Shown one piece after another: positions 19,592 through 28,657 of a stretch of 64,000 nt of DNA. Source of the stretch: Thiohalocapsa sp963698775 (GTDB lineage: Bacteria; Pseudomonadota; Gammaproteobacteria; Chromatiales; Chromatiaceae); the NCBI GenBank assembly GCA_963698775.1, contig CAVOSE010000069.1, positions 8,599 to 72,598 of the forward strand, written 5' to 3'. The translations under genes were made by a program, and so were the position numbers. The notes beneath the pieces were generated by a model, which did not search any database, had not been told where the DNA came from, and saw only the letters and a list, made by a program, of their open reading frames with translations. How positions within the stretch are numbered: the stretch's first letter is position 1; each line of letters opens with the position of its first letter.

Positions 19592-20368
19592 TCAACCCAG
19601 CCCGAGGATGTGGTAGCCGGTATCCACATACAGCACATCGCCGGTGATGCCGGACGCCAGGTCCGAGCACAGGAACGCGGTGGCGTTACCGACCTCGTCG
19701 ATGGTCACGTTGCGGCGCAACGGCGTGCGCTCCTCGACCTGTTTCAACATCGAGCGGAAGTCCGAGATGCCGGCTGCGGCCAAGGTGCGGATCGGTCCGG
19801 CAGAGACGGCGTTGACGCGGGTGCCTTCCGGGCCGAGGGCCGCGGCCAGGTAGCGCACGTTGGCCTCCAGGCTGGCCTTGGCGACACCCATCACATTGTA
19901 GTTTGGCACCGCGCGTACCGCGCCCAGGTAGCTCATAGTTACCAGCGCGCCATTGCGCCCGGCCATCAGCGTGCGGCCGGCTTTGGCCAAGGCTCCGAAG
20001 CTGTAGGCGCTGATCTCATGGGCGGTGGTGAAGCCCTTGCGGGTCAGCGCGTCGACATAGTTGCCTTCCAACTCCTCCTTGGGCGCAAAGGCGATGGCGT
20101 GGATGATGCCGTCGAGACCGTCCCAGTGCTCGCCGAGGGCCGCGAAGCAGTCGTCGATTTGCTGGTCGCTCGACACGTCCAGCGGCAACACGAGATTGGA
20201 ATCGCATTTTGCGGCCAAATCTTCCACCCGGCCCTGGAGCTTTTCGCCCTGGTACGAAAAGGCCAATTGCGCGCCCTGCCGATGCATCGCCTGGGCAACC
20301 CCCCAAGCGATGGATCGGTTGCTGGCGACGCCGGTGATCAAGAAACGTTTATCGGTCAGGAAGCCCAT
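19592..20368 (-). CDS. fabI: Enoyl-[acyl-carrier-protein] reductase (NADH) FabI
   Basis: The last reduction step of each fatty-acid elongation cycle. The protein has 258 residues. The cofactor segment is ITGVASNRSIAWGVA. The active site has Tyr147, Tyr157 and Lys164 in SYLGAVRAVPNYNVMGVAK, with the Tyr-x6-Lys spacing of FabI. RTLAAAGISDF and the substrate loop are present. The ATG at 20368 has ACGGAG upstream and matches the family start MGFLTDKRFLITG. It is convergent with ppiD and divergent from the peptide ABC transporter operon, with a gap of only about 70 bases. Confidence 0.96.
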   Translation of the reverse strand: MGFLTDKRFLITGVASNRSIAWGVAQAMHRQGAQLAFSYQGEKLQGRVEDLAAKCDSNLVLPLDVSSDQQIDDCFAALGEHWDGLDGIIHAIAFAPKEELEGNYVDALTRKGFTTAHEISAYSFGALAKAGRTLMAGRNGALVTMSYLGAVRAVPNYNVMGVAKASLEANVRYLAAALGPEGTRVNAVSAGPIRTLAAAGISDFRSMLKQVEERTPLRRNVTIDEVGNATAFLCSDLASGITGDVLYVDTGYHILGLG

Positions 20369-20437
20369 GGATCTGTCTCCGTGCTGAGTTTGTTCTGTCT
20401 TCTGGTATGCAGGACGGCGCGATGCGATCATGCGCCG

Positions 20438-22669
20438 GTGAAGCAGGGCCGCCACATTACCGAAACCACCGGGCTTGGGAAAGCACCGCAGAGATTTGCC
20501 GAGCATTGGCCACGGCGTTTGGTGGTTTCTGTGGGTCTGGCCGGCGTGTTTTTACTCGCCGGCTGCGGCGAGCCGCCCTGGAACAACCCCTACCCTCAGG
20601 ACCAGGCCGGCGAGAACGTGCTGTACGGTGCCTTCACCGAGCGGCCAAAGCACCTGGACCCGGTGCGCTCGTACAGCTCCAATGAATACGCGTTCATTGC
20701 GCAGATCTACGAGCCGCCCCTGCAGTATCACTTTCTGAAACGACCCTACACCCTGGTGCCGCTCACCGCCGAGTCGGTGCCGGTGCCGCGTTACCTCGAC
20801 GTCGAAGGTAATCCGTTGCCGGCCGATGCAGATCCGAACGCCATCGCCGTCAGCGAATACCTGATCCGCATCCAGCCCGGCATCCTGTATCAGCCGCATC
20901 CGGCCTTTGCGGTGGATGCGGACGGCACCTACCTATATCAGACCCTGGGGCGCGAGCGTGCGGCGGCATTGAACACCCTCGCCGACCTACCTGAGGCTGC
21001 CACTCGCGAACTCACCGCCGACGACTACGTCTATCAGGTCAAGCGCCTTGCGGCCCCCTGGCTGCACTCGCCGATCGCCGGACTGATGGGCAAGCACATC
21101 GTCGGCTTTGAGGCCCTCGCCGAGCGCTTAGAGGGGCAGGCGCCGGCCCCTGTCGATGGCGAGCGGCCGTTTTTTGATCTGCGGCAGATTCCCTTCGAGG
21201 GGGCCGAGGTGGTCGATCGCTACAGCTATCGCATCCGCATCAAGGGTCGTTATCCGCAGTTCCAGTATTGGCTGGCCATGCCGTTCTTTGCGCCGATGCC
21301 GTGGGAGGCGGAGGCGCTGTACGGCCAGCTCGGCATGAAGCAGAACAACCTGACGCTGGACTGGTATCCGGTCGGCACGGGCGCCTACATGCTGACCGAA
21401 AACAACCCGAACATGCGCATGATCATGGCGCGTAACCCCAACTTCCACGGCGAGCTGTATCCAAGCGACGGCATGCCCGAGGACTCCGCCGACGGTTTGT
21501 TGGCCGACGCCGGTAAACCGTTGCCCTTCATCGACCGAGCGGTCTATAGCCTGGACAAGGAAAGCATTCCCTACTGGAACAAATTCCTGCAGGGGTTCTA
21601 CGACAGCTCCGGCATCAGCTCCGACGCCTTCGATCAGGCAATCCAGTTCGGCGCCGGCGGAGAGGCCGGGCTCACCGACGATATGCGCGCAAAGGGCATC
21701 GAGTTGGTCACCGCCGTGGAGACGTCGATCTGGTACATGGGTTTCAACATGGTCGACCCGCTGCTCGGCGGCGATTCCGAGCGCGCGCGGCTGCTGCGCC
21801 AGGCCATCAGCATCGCCGTGGACTTTGGTGAGTACATCTCCATCTTCGCCAACGGCCGAGGACTTGAGGCCCAGGGGGCGATTCCGCCGGGTATCTTCGG
21901 TCATCGGGAGGGCAGGGAAGGGATCAATGCGCAGGTATTCGACTGGCACAACGGCCGAGCGGTGCGCAAAGGCATCGATCAGGCCAAGGCGCTGTTGGCC
22001 CAGGCCGGCTATCGCGATGGCCGCGACCCCGAGAGCGGTCGCCCGCTGACGATCTACTACGAGGCCATGGATGCGGGCCCCGATGGCAAGGCGCGCCTGA
22101 ATTGGATGCGCAAGCAGTTCGCCAAGCTCGGCATCGAGCTGGTCGTGCGGGCCACCGACTACAACCGGTTCCAAGAGAAGATGCGCGAGGGTACGGGCCA
22201 GGTCTTCATGTGGGGCTGGAACGCCGACTATCCGGACCCGGAGAACTTCTTCTTTTTGCTCTACGGTCCGAACAAAAAGATCGACGGTGGCGAGAACGCC
22301 GCAAATTATCAGAATCCGGAGTTCGACGCCCTGTTCGACCAGATGAAGAACATGGACGACGGTCCCGAGCGCCAGCGGATCATCGACCGGATGAACCAGA
22401 TCCTCCGTTTCGACGCGCCCTGGTCCTTCGGCTTCTACCCCAAGTCCTTTAGCCTGCACCACCAGTGGCTCGAAAACGTCAAGCCGAATCTGATGGCCAA
22501 CAACACCCTCAAGTACCGCTCGCTGGAGCCTGCGGTGCGTGAACGCCTGCGCCGGCAATGGAATCCGCCGGTGCTCTGGCCCATCGGCGCGTCGGTCCTG
22601 ATACTGCTGCTGGGCGCGCTGCCTGCCGTCATCATCGCGCGCCGGCGTGAGCGGAGCCGTGCCCTGTGA
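20438..22669 (+). CDS. Peptide-type ABC transporter substrate-binding lipoprotein with C-terminal membrane helix
   Basis: A solute-binding protein of SBP family 5 (oligopeptide/nickel type), about 743 residues. A lipobox LLAGC (Cys43 from the GTG at 20438) predicts lipid anchoring. The binding domain begins YGAFTERPKHLDPVRSYSS and is recognisable through PEDS-type and WGWNADYPDPENFFFLLYG motifs. The last ~35 residues contain a hydrophobic segment (VLWPIGASVLILLLGALPAVIIA) and a basic tail, so the protein is probably tethered at both ends. The start is uncertain: no ATG lies before the signal segment; the GTG at 20438 or one at 20522 are candidates. The stop overlaps the next GTG by 4 bases. 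First gene of a four-gene transporter operon. Confidence 0.88.
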   Translation: MKQGRHITETTGLGKAPQRFAEHWPRRLVVSVGLAGVFLLAGCGEPPWNNPYPQDQAGENVLYGAFTERPKHLDPVRSYSSNEYAFIAQIYEPPLQYHFLKRPYTLVPLTAESVPVPRYLDVEGNPLPADADPNAIAVSEYLIRIQPGILYQPHPAFAVDADGTYLYQTLGRERAAALNTLADLPEAATRELTADDYVYQVKRLAAPWLHSPIAGLMGKHIVGFEALAERLEGQAPAPVDGERPFFDLRQIPFEGAEVVDRYSYRIRIKGRYPQFQYWLAMPFFAPMPWEAEALYGQLGMKQNNLTLDWYPVGTGAYMLTENNPNMRMIMARNPNFHGELYPSDGMPEDSADGLLADAGKPLPFIDRAVYSLDKESIPYWNKFLQGFYDSSGISSDAFDQAIQFGAGGEAGLTDDMRAKGIELVTAVETSIWYMGFNMVDPLLGGDSERARLLRQAISIAVDFGEYISIFANGRGLEAQGAIPPGIFGHREGREGINAQVFDWHNGRAVRKGIDQAKALLAQAGYRDGRDPESGRPLTIYYEAMDAGPDGKARLNWMRKQFAKLGIELVVRATDYNRFQEKMREGTGQVFMWGWNADYPDPENFFFLLYGPNKKIDGGENAANYQNPEFDALFDQMKNMDDGPERQRIIDRMNQILRFDAPWSFGFYPKSFSLHHQWLENVKPNLMANNTLKYRSLEPAVRERLRRQWNPPVLWPIGASVLILLLGALPAVIIARRRERSRAL

Positions 22670-23643
22670 GCGCCTACATCATCCGTCGCCTACTGTATGC
22701 GCTGCCGATCCTGATTGGCGTCAATCTGATCACCTTCGTGTTGTTCTTCGTCGTCAACTCGCCGGACGACATGGCACGCATGCAGCTCGGTGACAAGCGC
22801 GTTACCCAACAGGCCATCGACGGCTGGAAGGCCGAGCACGGCTACGACCGGCCGTTGCTGTTCAACGATCAGGCCGGTGGTTTGGACAAGCTCACGGACA
22901 CGATCTTTTTCCAAAAGTCGGTCAAGCTGTTCGCGTTCGACTTCGGCTCGTCGGACAGTGGTCGCGACATCGGCTACGACATCTCTCAGCGCATGTGGCC
23001 GAGCCTGGCCATCGCGCTACCGGTGCTCATGGTGGGGCTCGCGATCAACATCAGCTACGCGTTGATGATCATCTTTTTTCGCGCCACCTACATCGACTTC
23101 GGCAGCGTCATCCTGCTGGTGGCGATGATGTCCATCTCCGGCTTGTTCTACATCATCGGCGGGCAGTTCCTGATCGGTAAGCTGTTCCACCTAGTGCCCA
23201 TCTCTGGCTACGACACCGGGCTGGAGGCGGCCAAGTTTCTGCTGTTACCGGTGATCGTTGGTGTGGTGGGGGGCATCGGCACCGGCACCCGACTGTATCG
23301 CACCTTCTTTCTGGAAGAGGTCAACCGCGACTATGTGCGTACCGCCCGGGCCAAGGGCCTGCGCGAGCGTGTGGTGCTGTTTCGTCACGTGTTGCGCAAT
23401 GCGATGATTCCGATCCTGACCGGCGTCGTCGCGGTGCTGCCGCTGCTGTTCATGGGGGCGCTGATCACCGAGTCGTTCTTCGGCGTTCCGGGGCTCGGCA
23501 GCTATACCATCGACGCCATCAATCGGCAGGACTTCTCCATCGTCCGGGCGATGGTTTTCCTGGGTTCGGTGCTGTACATCCTGGGCCTGATCTTGACCGA
23601 CATCTCCTACACCATCGTCGACCCGCGGGTGCGGCTGTCATGA
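22666..23643 (+). CDS. Peptide-type ABC transporter permease (DppB/YejB-like)
   Basis: A membrane subunit of 325 residues. It starts SAYIIRRLLYALPILIGVNLITFVLFF, the typical N-terminal helix of DppB-type permeases, with about six to seven helices overall. The cytoplasmic EAA loop that contacts the ATPase reads DYVRTARAKGLRERVVLFRHVLRNAMIPI. The GTG at 22666 overlaps the SBP stop (GTGA), and its own stop overlaps the next ATG. It works with the neighbouring permease and the fused ATPase. Confidence 0.93.
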   Translation: MSAYIIRRLLYALPILIGVNLITFVLFFVVNSPDDMARMQLGDKRVTQQAIDGWKAEHGYDRPLLFNDQAGGLDKLTDTIFFQKSVKLFAFDFGSSDSGRDIGYDISQRMWPSLAIALPVLMVGLAINISYALMIIFFRATYIDFGSVILLVAMMSISGLFYIIGGQFLIGKLFHLVPISGYDTGLEAAKFLLLPVIVGVVGGIGTGTRLYRTFFLEEVNRDYVRTARAKGLRERVVLFRHVLRNAMIPILTGVVAVLPLLFMGALITESFFGVPGLGSYTIDAINRQDFSIVRAMVFLGSVLYILGLILTDISYTIVDPRVRLS

Positions 23644-25094
23644 TGCCGGTATTCCTGACCACGGACCTGCTGATCTTCCTACTGCTTGCGGTGGGCGTTG
23701 GCTTCGGCGTCTATGCCTCCCGCCACGAGCATCTGCGCGGACCCTGGCGCAGCGTTGCGCGCTCCAGGGTCGGCGTGGCCACCCTCGTTGTCATTGCCTT
23801 CTACGTCGGCATCGGCCTGCTCGATTCGCTGCATTTTCATCCGCGCATCGAGCCGTTGGCAGCGCCCCCGGCTGAGACCCCGGCAGCGACCGATGCCGGC
23901 GCCACGGCGGCGGCGCCGGAGGCCAGATATTCCACTCAGGTCCTGTCCGTGCTCGACCTGCTGCTCACGGGCCTGCGCGAGCGGGAGGAGAAGACCTTCT
24001 CCGCACCCTTTGCGACGCATCTGTTCGTCAAGGAGGCGATGGAGCAGCCCGACGGCAGCGTTGAGCGTGGTTATCCTCGCTTGCTCCACGGCGGGGCACA
24101 TCTCGATGATTCGGCGCAACGGGATCAGGACTTGCTGGTGCGCGGCCTGCTCGGCGTCGTCAAGGGGCTGATCGTCTGGACCGCGCTGATGGTAGGGTTG
24201 ACCTGGCTGCTGGCCCGCCGCCGCGCAGAGTCCTTCGAGGCTGCTGCCGACGCCGTCTGGCAAGGTCGAACGGACGTGCCGTGGCGCACCGTGCTTGTCA
24301 CACTGGCGCTGATGATGGTGCTCGCCTTCGCCGCCGCAGAATTGGCGGCCAAGTATCACGTCCTCGGTACCGACAAGGTCGGCGAGGACGTCTTCTATCA
24401 GAGCCTGAAGAGCATCCGTACCGGGTTGGTGATCGGCACCCTGACGACGCTGGTGATGCTGCCGGCGGCGGTGATCCTGGGCATCATGGCCGGCTATTTC
24501 CGCGGCTTGACCGATGACATCATCCAATATCTCTACACCACGCTGAACTCGATCCCCGGCGTGCTGCTGATCGCCGCGGCCATCCTGATGCTGCAGGTCT
24601 ACATGACCAATAACGCCGAGGAGTTCGAGAGCCTGGTGCAGCGTGCGGACCTACGCCTGCTGTTCCTGTGCATCATTCTCGGCGTCACTAGCTGGACCGG
24701 CCTGTGCCGATTGTTGCGGGGCGAGTCGCTCAAGCTGCGCGAAGCCGACTACGTGCAGTCCGCCACCGCGCTCGGAGTGCGCCATTCCACGATCATCGGC
24801 CGTCACATCCTGCCCAACGTGCTGCACATCGTCATGATCACGCTGGTGCTCGATTTCAGCGGCCTGGTGCTGGCGGAGGCGGTGCTGTCCTACGTCAACA
24901 TCGGCGTCGATCCCACGATGAACAGCTGGGGCAACATGATCAACAGCGCGCGGCTGGAGTTGGCACGTGACCCCATTGTTTGGTGGTCGCTGGCCGCGGC
25001 CTTCGTCTTCATGTTCACGTTGGTGCTGGCGGCGAACCTGTTTGCTGATGTGGTGCGCGATGCCTTCGACCCGCGGCTGCGGAGTGTCCGATGA
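23640..25094 (+). CDS. Peptide-type ABC transporter permease (DppC/YejE-like) with large N-terminal insertion
   Basis: The second membrane subunit, 484 residues, considerably longer than the ~300 of DppC and ~340 of YejE. The C-terminal ~250 residues are a standard permease core (GTDKVGEDVFYQSLKSIRTGLVIG; EAA loop READYVQSATALGVRHSTIIGRHILPN; final SARLELARDPIVWW and FDPRLRSVR). The N-terminal part has two helices, then about 100 probably periplasmic residues rich in Ala/Pro and charged residues (around 60-165), then another helix before the core. The insertion is unusual for the family. It overlaps both neighbours by 4 bases. Confidence 0.9.
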   Translation: MMPVFLTTDLLIFLLLAVGVGFGVYASRHEHLRGPWRSVARSRVGVATLVVIAFYVGIGLLDSLHFHPRIEPLAAPPAETPAATDAGATAAAPEARYSTQVLSVLDLLLTGLREREEKTFSAPFATHLFVKEAMEQPDGSVERGYPRLLHGGAHLDDSAQRDQDLLVRGLLGVVKGLIVWTALMVGLTWLLARRRAESFEAAADAVWQGRTDVPWRTVLVTLALMMVLAFAAAELAAKYHVLGTDKVGEDVFYQSLKSIRTGLVIGTLTTLVMLPAAVILGIMAGYFRGLTDDIIQYLYTTLNSIPGVLLIAAAILMLQVYMTNNAEEFESLVQRADLRLLFLCIILGVTSWTGLCRLLRGESLKLREADYVQSATALGVRHSTIIGRHILPNVLHIVMITLVLDFSGLVLAEAVLSYVNIGVDPTMNSWGNMINSARLELARDPIVWWSLAAAFVFMFTLVLAANLFADVVRDAFDPRLRSVR

Positions 25095-27127
25095 CTGATG
25101 TGCTGCTCAAGGTCGAGAATCTGACCACGGAACTCGGCGCCTCCGAGCGCCGACCCGACGGCAGCGGACCGGTGCGCGTCTGCGACGGGGTTGGCTTCCA
25201 GATCCGCGCGGGCGAGACGCTGGCGTTGTTGGGCGAGTCCGGCTGCGGCAAGTCCATGACCGCCTTGTCGCTGATGCGGCTGCTGCCGCTGTCCGGACGC
25301 ATTCGCTCCGGCTCGGTGTGGCTCGACGGCGCCGATCTGCTGACCTTATCCGAGCGCGACATGCGCCGGGTGCGTGGCGGGCGTATGGGGATGATCTTCC
25401 AGGAGCCGCAGACCTCGCTGAACCCGGTGCTGACTGTCGGTGCGCAGATCGCCGAGGCGGTGCGGGTGCATGCTGGTCGGCCCAACCATGGCGTCCAGCA
25501 CCGTGTCGTCGAGCTGTTGCGGGCAGTGGGCATCCCAGATCCGGAACGCCGGGCGACCGAATACCCACACCAACTCTCCGGCGGTATGAAGCAGCGCATC
25601 ATGGTCGCGATGGCCCTGGCTGGTGATCCACAGCTGCTGATCGCCGACGAGCCGACCACGGCGCTGGACGTCACTATCCAGGCCCAGGTGCTACAACTGC
25701 TCAAGGGCCTACAGCGTGAGACCGGCATGGCGGTGCTGCTGATCACCCATGACCTGGGCGTCGTCGCCGAGACGGCCGATCGGCTTGCCGTCATGTATGC
25801 CGGCCAGATCGTCGAGCAGGCGAGCGTCGACGCCTTCTTCGCCGCGCCAGCCCATCCCTACAGCCGCAAGCTGATGGAAGCGGTGCCGAGCGCCGACAAG
25901 CGTGCCTCCGAACTGGCCGTGATCCCGGGTCGTGTGCCGGCCCTCGATCGGCCCTTCAGTGGCTGTCGCTTCGCCGAGCGCTGTTTTCGCGTCATGGACC
26001 GCTGTCGCAGCGTCGAGCCGGTCTGGTATCGCGCGGCAACCGGCGCGAAAATAGACCATGGGGTCGAGCACCGGGTGCGCTGCCTGCTGTGGGCCGACGG
26101 CATTCCTGACTACGCACCAGCCGCGGCGACCGCGGCGACGCCGTCGGGTTCGGGCGTGCAGGCCGACGCGCTGATGGATATCGCCGGCCTACAGGTCCAT
26201 TTCCCGATTCAACGTGGCCTGTTCAAACGCACGGTCGGCCAGGTCAAGGCCGTCGACGGCGTCGATTTGACCCTGCGCAGGGGGCAGACGCTGGCCTTGG
26301 TCGGCGAGTCCGGCTGCGGCAAGACCACGGTGGGTAAGGGCATCCTGCAGCTTGAACGCCCCACCGGCGGCAGCGTGCGCTACGACGGCGCCGATCTCGC
26401 CCACATCGGTGCCGGGCGCATGCGCCGTTATCGCAAAGACCTGCAGATCATCTTCCAGGACCCGTTCGCGTCCATGAACCCGCGCATGCTGGTGGGCGAC
26501 ATCGTCGGCGAGGGCCTGCAGGCGCTCGGCATCGTGCGGGGTCGTGCCGCCCGCCAGCGCCGCGTGGCCGAACTGCTGGAACAGGTCGGCATCGGCGAGC
26601 AGGCGACGGCGCGCTATCCCCACGAGTTCTCCGGCGGTCAGCGGCAGCGCATCTGCATCGCCCGCGCGCTGGCCGTGAACCCCAAGGTCATCATCTGCGA
26701 TGAACCCACCAGCGCGCTGGACGTCTCGGTGCAGGCGCAGATCCTGAACCTGCTCAAGCAACTCCAGCAGGACCTCGGGCTCAGTTACCTGTTCATCACC
26801 CACAACATCTCGGTGGTTTCCTACCTGGCACACGAGGTGGCGGTGATGTATCTGGGCCGCATCGTCGAGTATGGCAGCGCGGCTGAGGTGCTCGATGATC
26901 CGCGCCATCCCTATACCAAGGCCCTGCTTTCTGCGGTGCCCGTGGTCGATCCGGCACAGCGCCGTGAGATCATCCGTCTGGACGGCGACATGCCATCGCC
27001 GGCCAACCCGCCTTCCGGCTGCCATTTTCACCCGCGCTGCCCGGAGGCGACGCCGGAGTGCGCCAAGGCCTATCCGGACGCGACGCGGCTTGGCCAGGGA
27101 AGAGTAGTTCGCTGTATTCGCGTTTGA
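25091..27127 (+). CDS. Fused dual ATP-binding subunit of a peptide-type ABC transporter (YejF-like)
   Basis: Two complete ABC domains in one chain of 678 residues, equivalent to DppD plus DppF. Domain 1: Walker A GESGCGKSM, signature LSGGMKQR, Walker B LLIADEPTTALD. Domain 2: Walker A GESGCGKTT, signature FSGGQRQR, Walker B IICDEPTSALD. Each half ends with the oligopeptide-ABC C-terminal segment; the first has CRFAERCFRVMDRC, the second PSGCHFHPRCPEATPEC, cysteine patterns that in family members bind an Fe-S cluster. The fused arrangement and gene order (SBP, permease, permease, ATPase) resemble yejABEF. Transport direction is import by family; the substrate (peptide, siderophore-like or other) is not known. 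Confidence 0.94.
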   Translation: MTDVLLKVENLTTELGASERRPDGSGPVRVCDGVGFQIRAGETLALLGESGCGKSMTALSLMRLLPLSGRIRSGSVWLDGADLLTLSERDMRRVRGGRMGMIFQEPQTSLNPVLTVGAQIAEAVRVHAGRPNHGVQHRVVELLRAVGIPDPERRATEYPHQLSGGMKQRIMVAMALAGDPQLLIADEPTTALDVTIQAQVLQLLKGLQRETGMAVLLITHDLGVVAETADRLAVMYAGQIVEQASVDAFFAAPAHPYSRKLMEAVPSADKRASELAVIPGRVPALDRPFSGCRFAERCFRVMDRCRSVEPVWYRAATGAKIDHGVEHRVRCLLWADGIPDYAPAAATAATPSGSGVQADALMDIAGLQVHFPIQRGLFKRTVGQVKAVDGVDLTLRRGQTLALVGESGCGKTTVGKGILQLERPTGGSVRYDGADLAHIGAGRMRRYRKDLQIIFQDPFASMNPRMLVGDIVGEGLQALGIVRGRAARQRRVAELLEQVGIGEQATARYPHEFSGGQRQRICIARALAVNPKVIICDEPTSALDVSVQAQILNLLKQLQQDLGLSYLFITHNISVVSYLAHEVAVMYLGRIVEYGSAAEVLDDPRHPYTKALLSAVPVVDPAQRREIIRLDGDMPSPANPPSGCHFHPRCPEATPECAKAYPDATRLGQGRVVRCIRV

Positions 27128-27346
27128 GAACATCGTATTGAATCACTGCGACCATCGAACCGCTTGCCTCAAAGAGGCCTGTCCTTGAGCTTCGTCAGAT
27201 TATGTTGACGCTTGATCTGTCAATCTGGCTTGTCGCCCGGTGGGCTTTATGCCAGCATTCCCCGGGTATCCAGTGGAACCAGAAGTAGTGATCTGCGCCC
27301 AATGGCCAGTAGCTGACGGCCGTCGCCGCAGCCCAGGAGATCTGAT

Positions 27347-27940
27347 TTGACCAAGCATAAGACCGTTTCCTTCGATAACGAGCCGCTGATCCTGGTGGAT
27401 GCCGATGACAACGTCACTGGCTACGAGACCAAGGTCAATGCCCATCTTGGCGATGGGATGCTGCACCGCGCATTCTCGATCTTCCTCTTTACCGAGGACG
27501 ATCGGGTGTTGCTGCAACAGCGCAGCGGATCCAAGCCGCTTTGGCCACTTTATTGGTCGAATAGCTGCTGTAGCCATCCGCGCAAGGGCGAGACCTATGA
27601 GCAGGCCGTGCACAGACGGTTGCGCGAGGAACTCGCCGTGGACGCTGACCTGGTCTACCTGTACCGCTTCAAATATCAGGCCGGATTCGGCGAACTCGGC
27701 GCGGAGCATGAGCTGTGCTCGGTGTACGTGGGTAAGATACCTGCGCCCGTTCGCATCGATGTGAACCCGAGCGAGATAGCAGCCTGGCAGTGGATGCCAT
27801 GCGCTGAGGTCGATCAAATGATCGTCGAACAGCCGGACCGGGTGACACCGTGGTTCGTCATGGAATGGCGCCGACTGCGTGGTGAGTTCCGTGAAACGAT
27901 CGACGAGCTGCGTTCACGAGGCATGATCTCGGCCGCCTGA
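27347..27940 (+). CDS. idi: Isopentenyl-diphosphate delta-isomerase (type 1), TTG start
   Basis: Interconverts isopentenyl and dimethylallyl diphosphate, feeding carotenoid, quinone and other isoprenoid pathways. A Nudix-fold protein of 197 residues. Metal and catalytic residues are visible: His33, His40, His77, catalytic Cys75 in NSCCSHP, and Glu120/Glu122 in EHELCSVY. The Nudix-like helix reads RKGETYEQAVHRRLREEL. The start is inferred as TTG at 27347 because AGGAG lies about 8 bases upstream and the protein there begins at the usual point; no ATG or GTG precedes the domain in frame. The low-efficiency start may keep expression modest. It is encoded alone, 219 bases after the transporter operon. 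Confidence 0.93.
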   Translation: MTKHKTVSFDNEPLILVDADDNVTGYETKVNAHLGDGMLHRAFSIFLFTEDDRVLLQQRSGSKPLWPLYWSNSCCSHPRKGETYEQAVHRRLREELAVDADLVYLYRFKYQAGFGELGAEHELCSVYVGKIPAPVRIDVNPSEIAAWQWMPCAEVDQMIVEQPDRVTPWFVMEWRRLRGEFRETIDELRSRGMISAA

Positions 27941-28065
27941 TCTAGCCATCCCCGATCGCAAGGCATCCTGCCTTCTCGTTGACCAACCCGAGTGTCTGTC
28001 GAGCGGTTTGCCAATAGCGCCGTGCGGAGACATCGGCCCCTTCATTGTTGTCTCGGCCCCTTGTC

Positions 28066-28563
28066 ATGACCGTTACTACTCCGGGAGTTACTGATTCTCC
28101 TAGGTTACCGCCGCTGCTGACTTTGCCCCTCGGCCTCGTCCCGCCGCGGCTCAACAGCGCGTTGTTGGCGCAGATCCTCAACCGCGTTTTCAAGCCCGAA
28201 CTCGCCGAGGGGGAGCTGGATTTTCTCGACGATCGGGTGATGCTGATTCGCGTCGACGATGCCCGCCTCAGCTATCGCTTGACGCTCCGCAACGGACGGC
28301 TTGAAACAGCTCAGCCTGGAACTGCCGCCGATCTTACTATTGAGGGCAACGTGTACGAGTTCCTGTTGCTGGCCACGCGTCGCGAGGACCCGGACACGCT
28401 CTTCTTCAATCGCCGACTGCGCCTCGGCGGCGACACTGAGCTGGGTCTGTACGCGAAGAATTTGCTCGATAGCCTGGAGCTGGAGCATCGCCTCGGTCCG
28501 CTGCTTGCGGTCATGAACCGCGCAACCGATCTCATGGGCCGGTTTGGCGGTCCGCGCCGCTGA
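28066..28563 (+). CDS. ubiT: UbiT-like SCP2-domain ubiquinone accessory factor
   Basis: A 165-residue SCP2-fold protein resembling UbiT (YhbT), the lipid-binding factor of the oxygen-independent ubiquinone pathway. The N-terminal LPPLLTLPLGLVPPRLNSALLAQILNRVF region matches the family leader. The SCP2 core is DFLDDRVMLIRVDDARLSYRLTLRNGRL ... DLTIEGNVYEFLLLATRREDPDTLFFNRRLRLGGDTELGLYAKNLLDS. FFNRRLxLxGDTELGLxxKNLLD is the most characteristic segment. The ATG at 28066 is used, without a clear ribosome site; a TTG seven codons earlier is possible. UbiU and UbiV, its usual partners, are not adjacent. Confidence 0.83.
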   Translation: MTVTTPGVTDSPRLPPLLTLPLGLVPPRLNSALLAQILNRVFKPELAEGELDFLDDRVMLIRVDDARLSYRLTLRNGRLETAQPGTAADLTIEGNVYEFLLLATRREDPDTLFFNRRLRLGGDTELGLYAKNLLDSLELEHRLGPLLAVMNRATDLMGRFGGPRR

Positions 28564-28657
28564 TTCTGACTTACTGCTCGGTGGTGTGTGACGGGCGCGC
28601 CCACCGCGGTCTGGATCCCCGTCACACAGCTTGCTCTCAGGGTGCGGCGCGTTGGCC

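Noticed and set aside
19610..20437. Upstream extension of the ABC binding-protein frame across fabI
   Set aside because: The frame is open through the whole of fabI on the other strand, but it encodes no recognisable domain and precedes the lipoprotein signal, so it is not part of the protein.
21128..22558. Long antisense open frame opposite the ABC binding-protein gene
   Set aside because: No motif or ribosome site; the sense strand has a full SBP family 5 protein.
27166..27178. Short hairpin GCCTC-AAA-GAGGC after the transporter operon
   Set aside because: Only five base pairs and no T tract, so not called a terminator.
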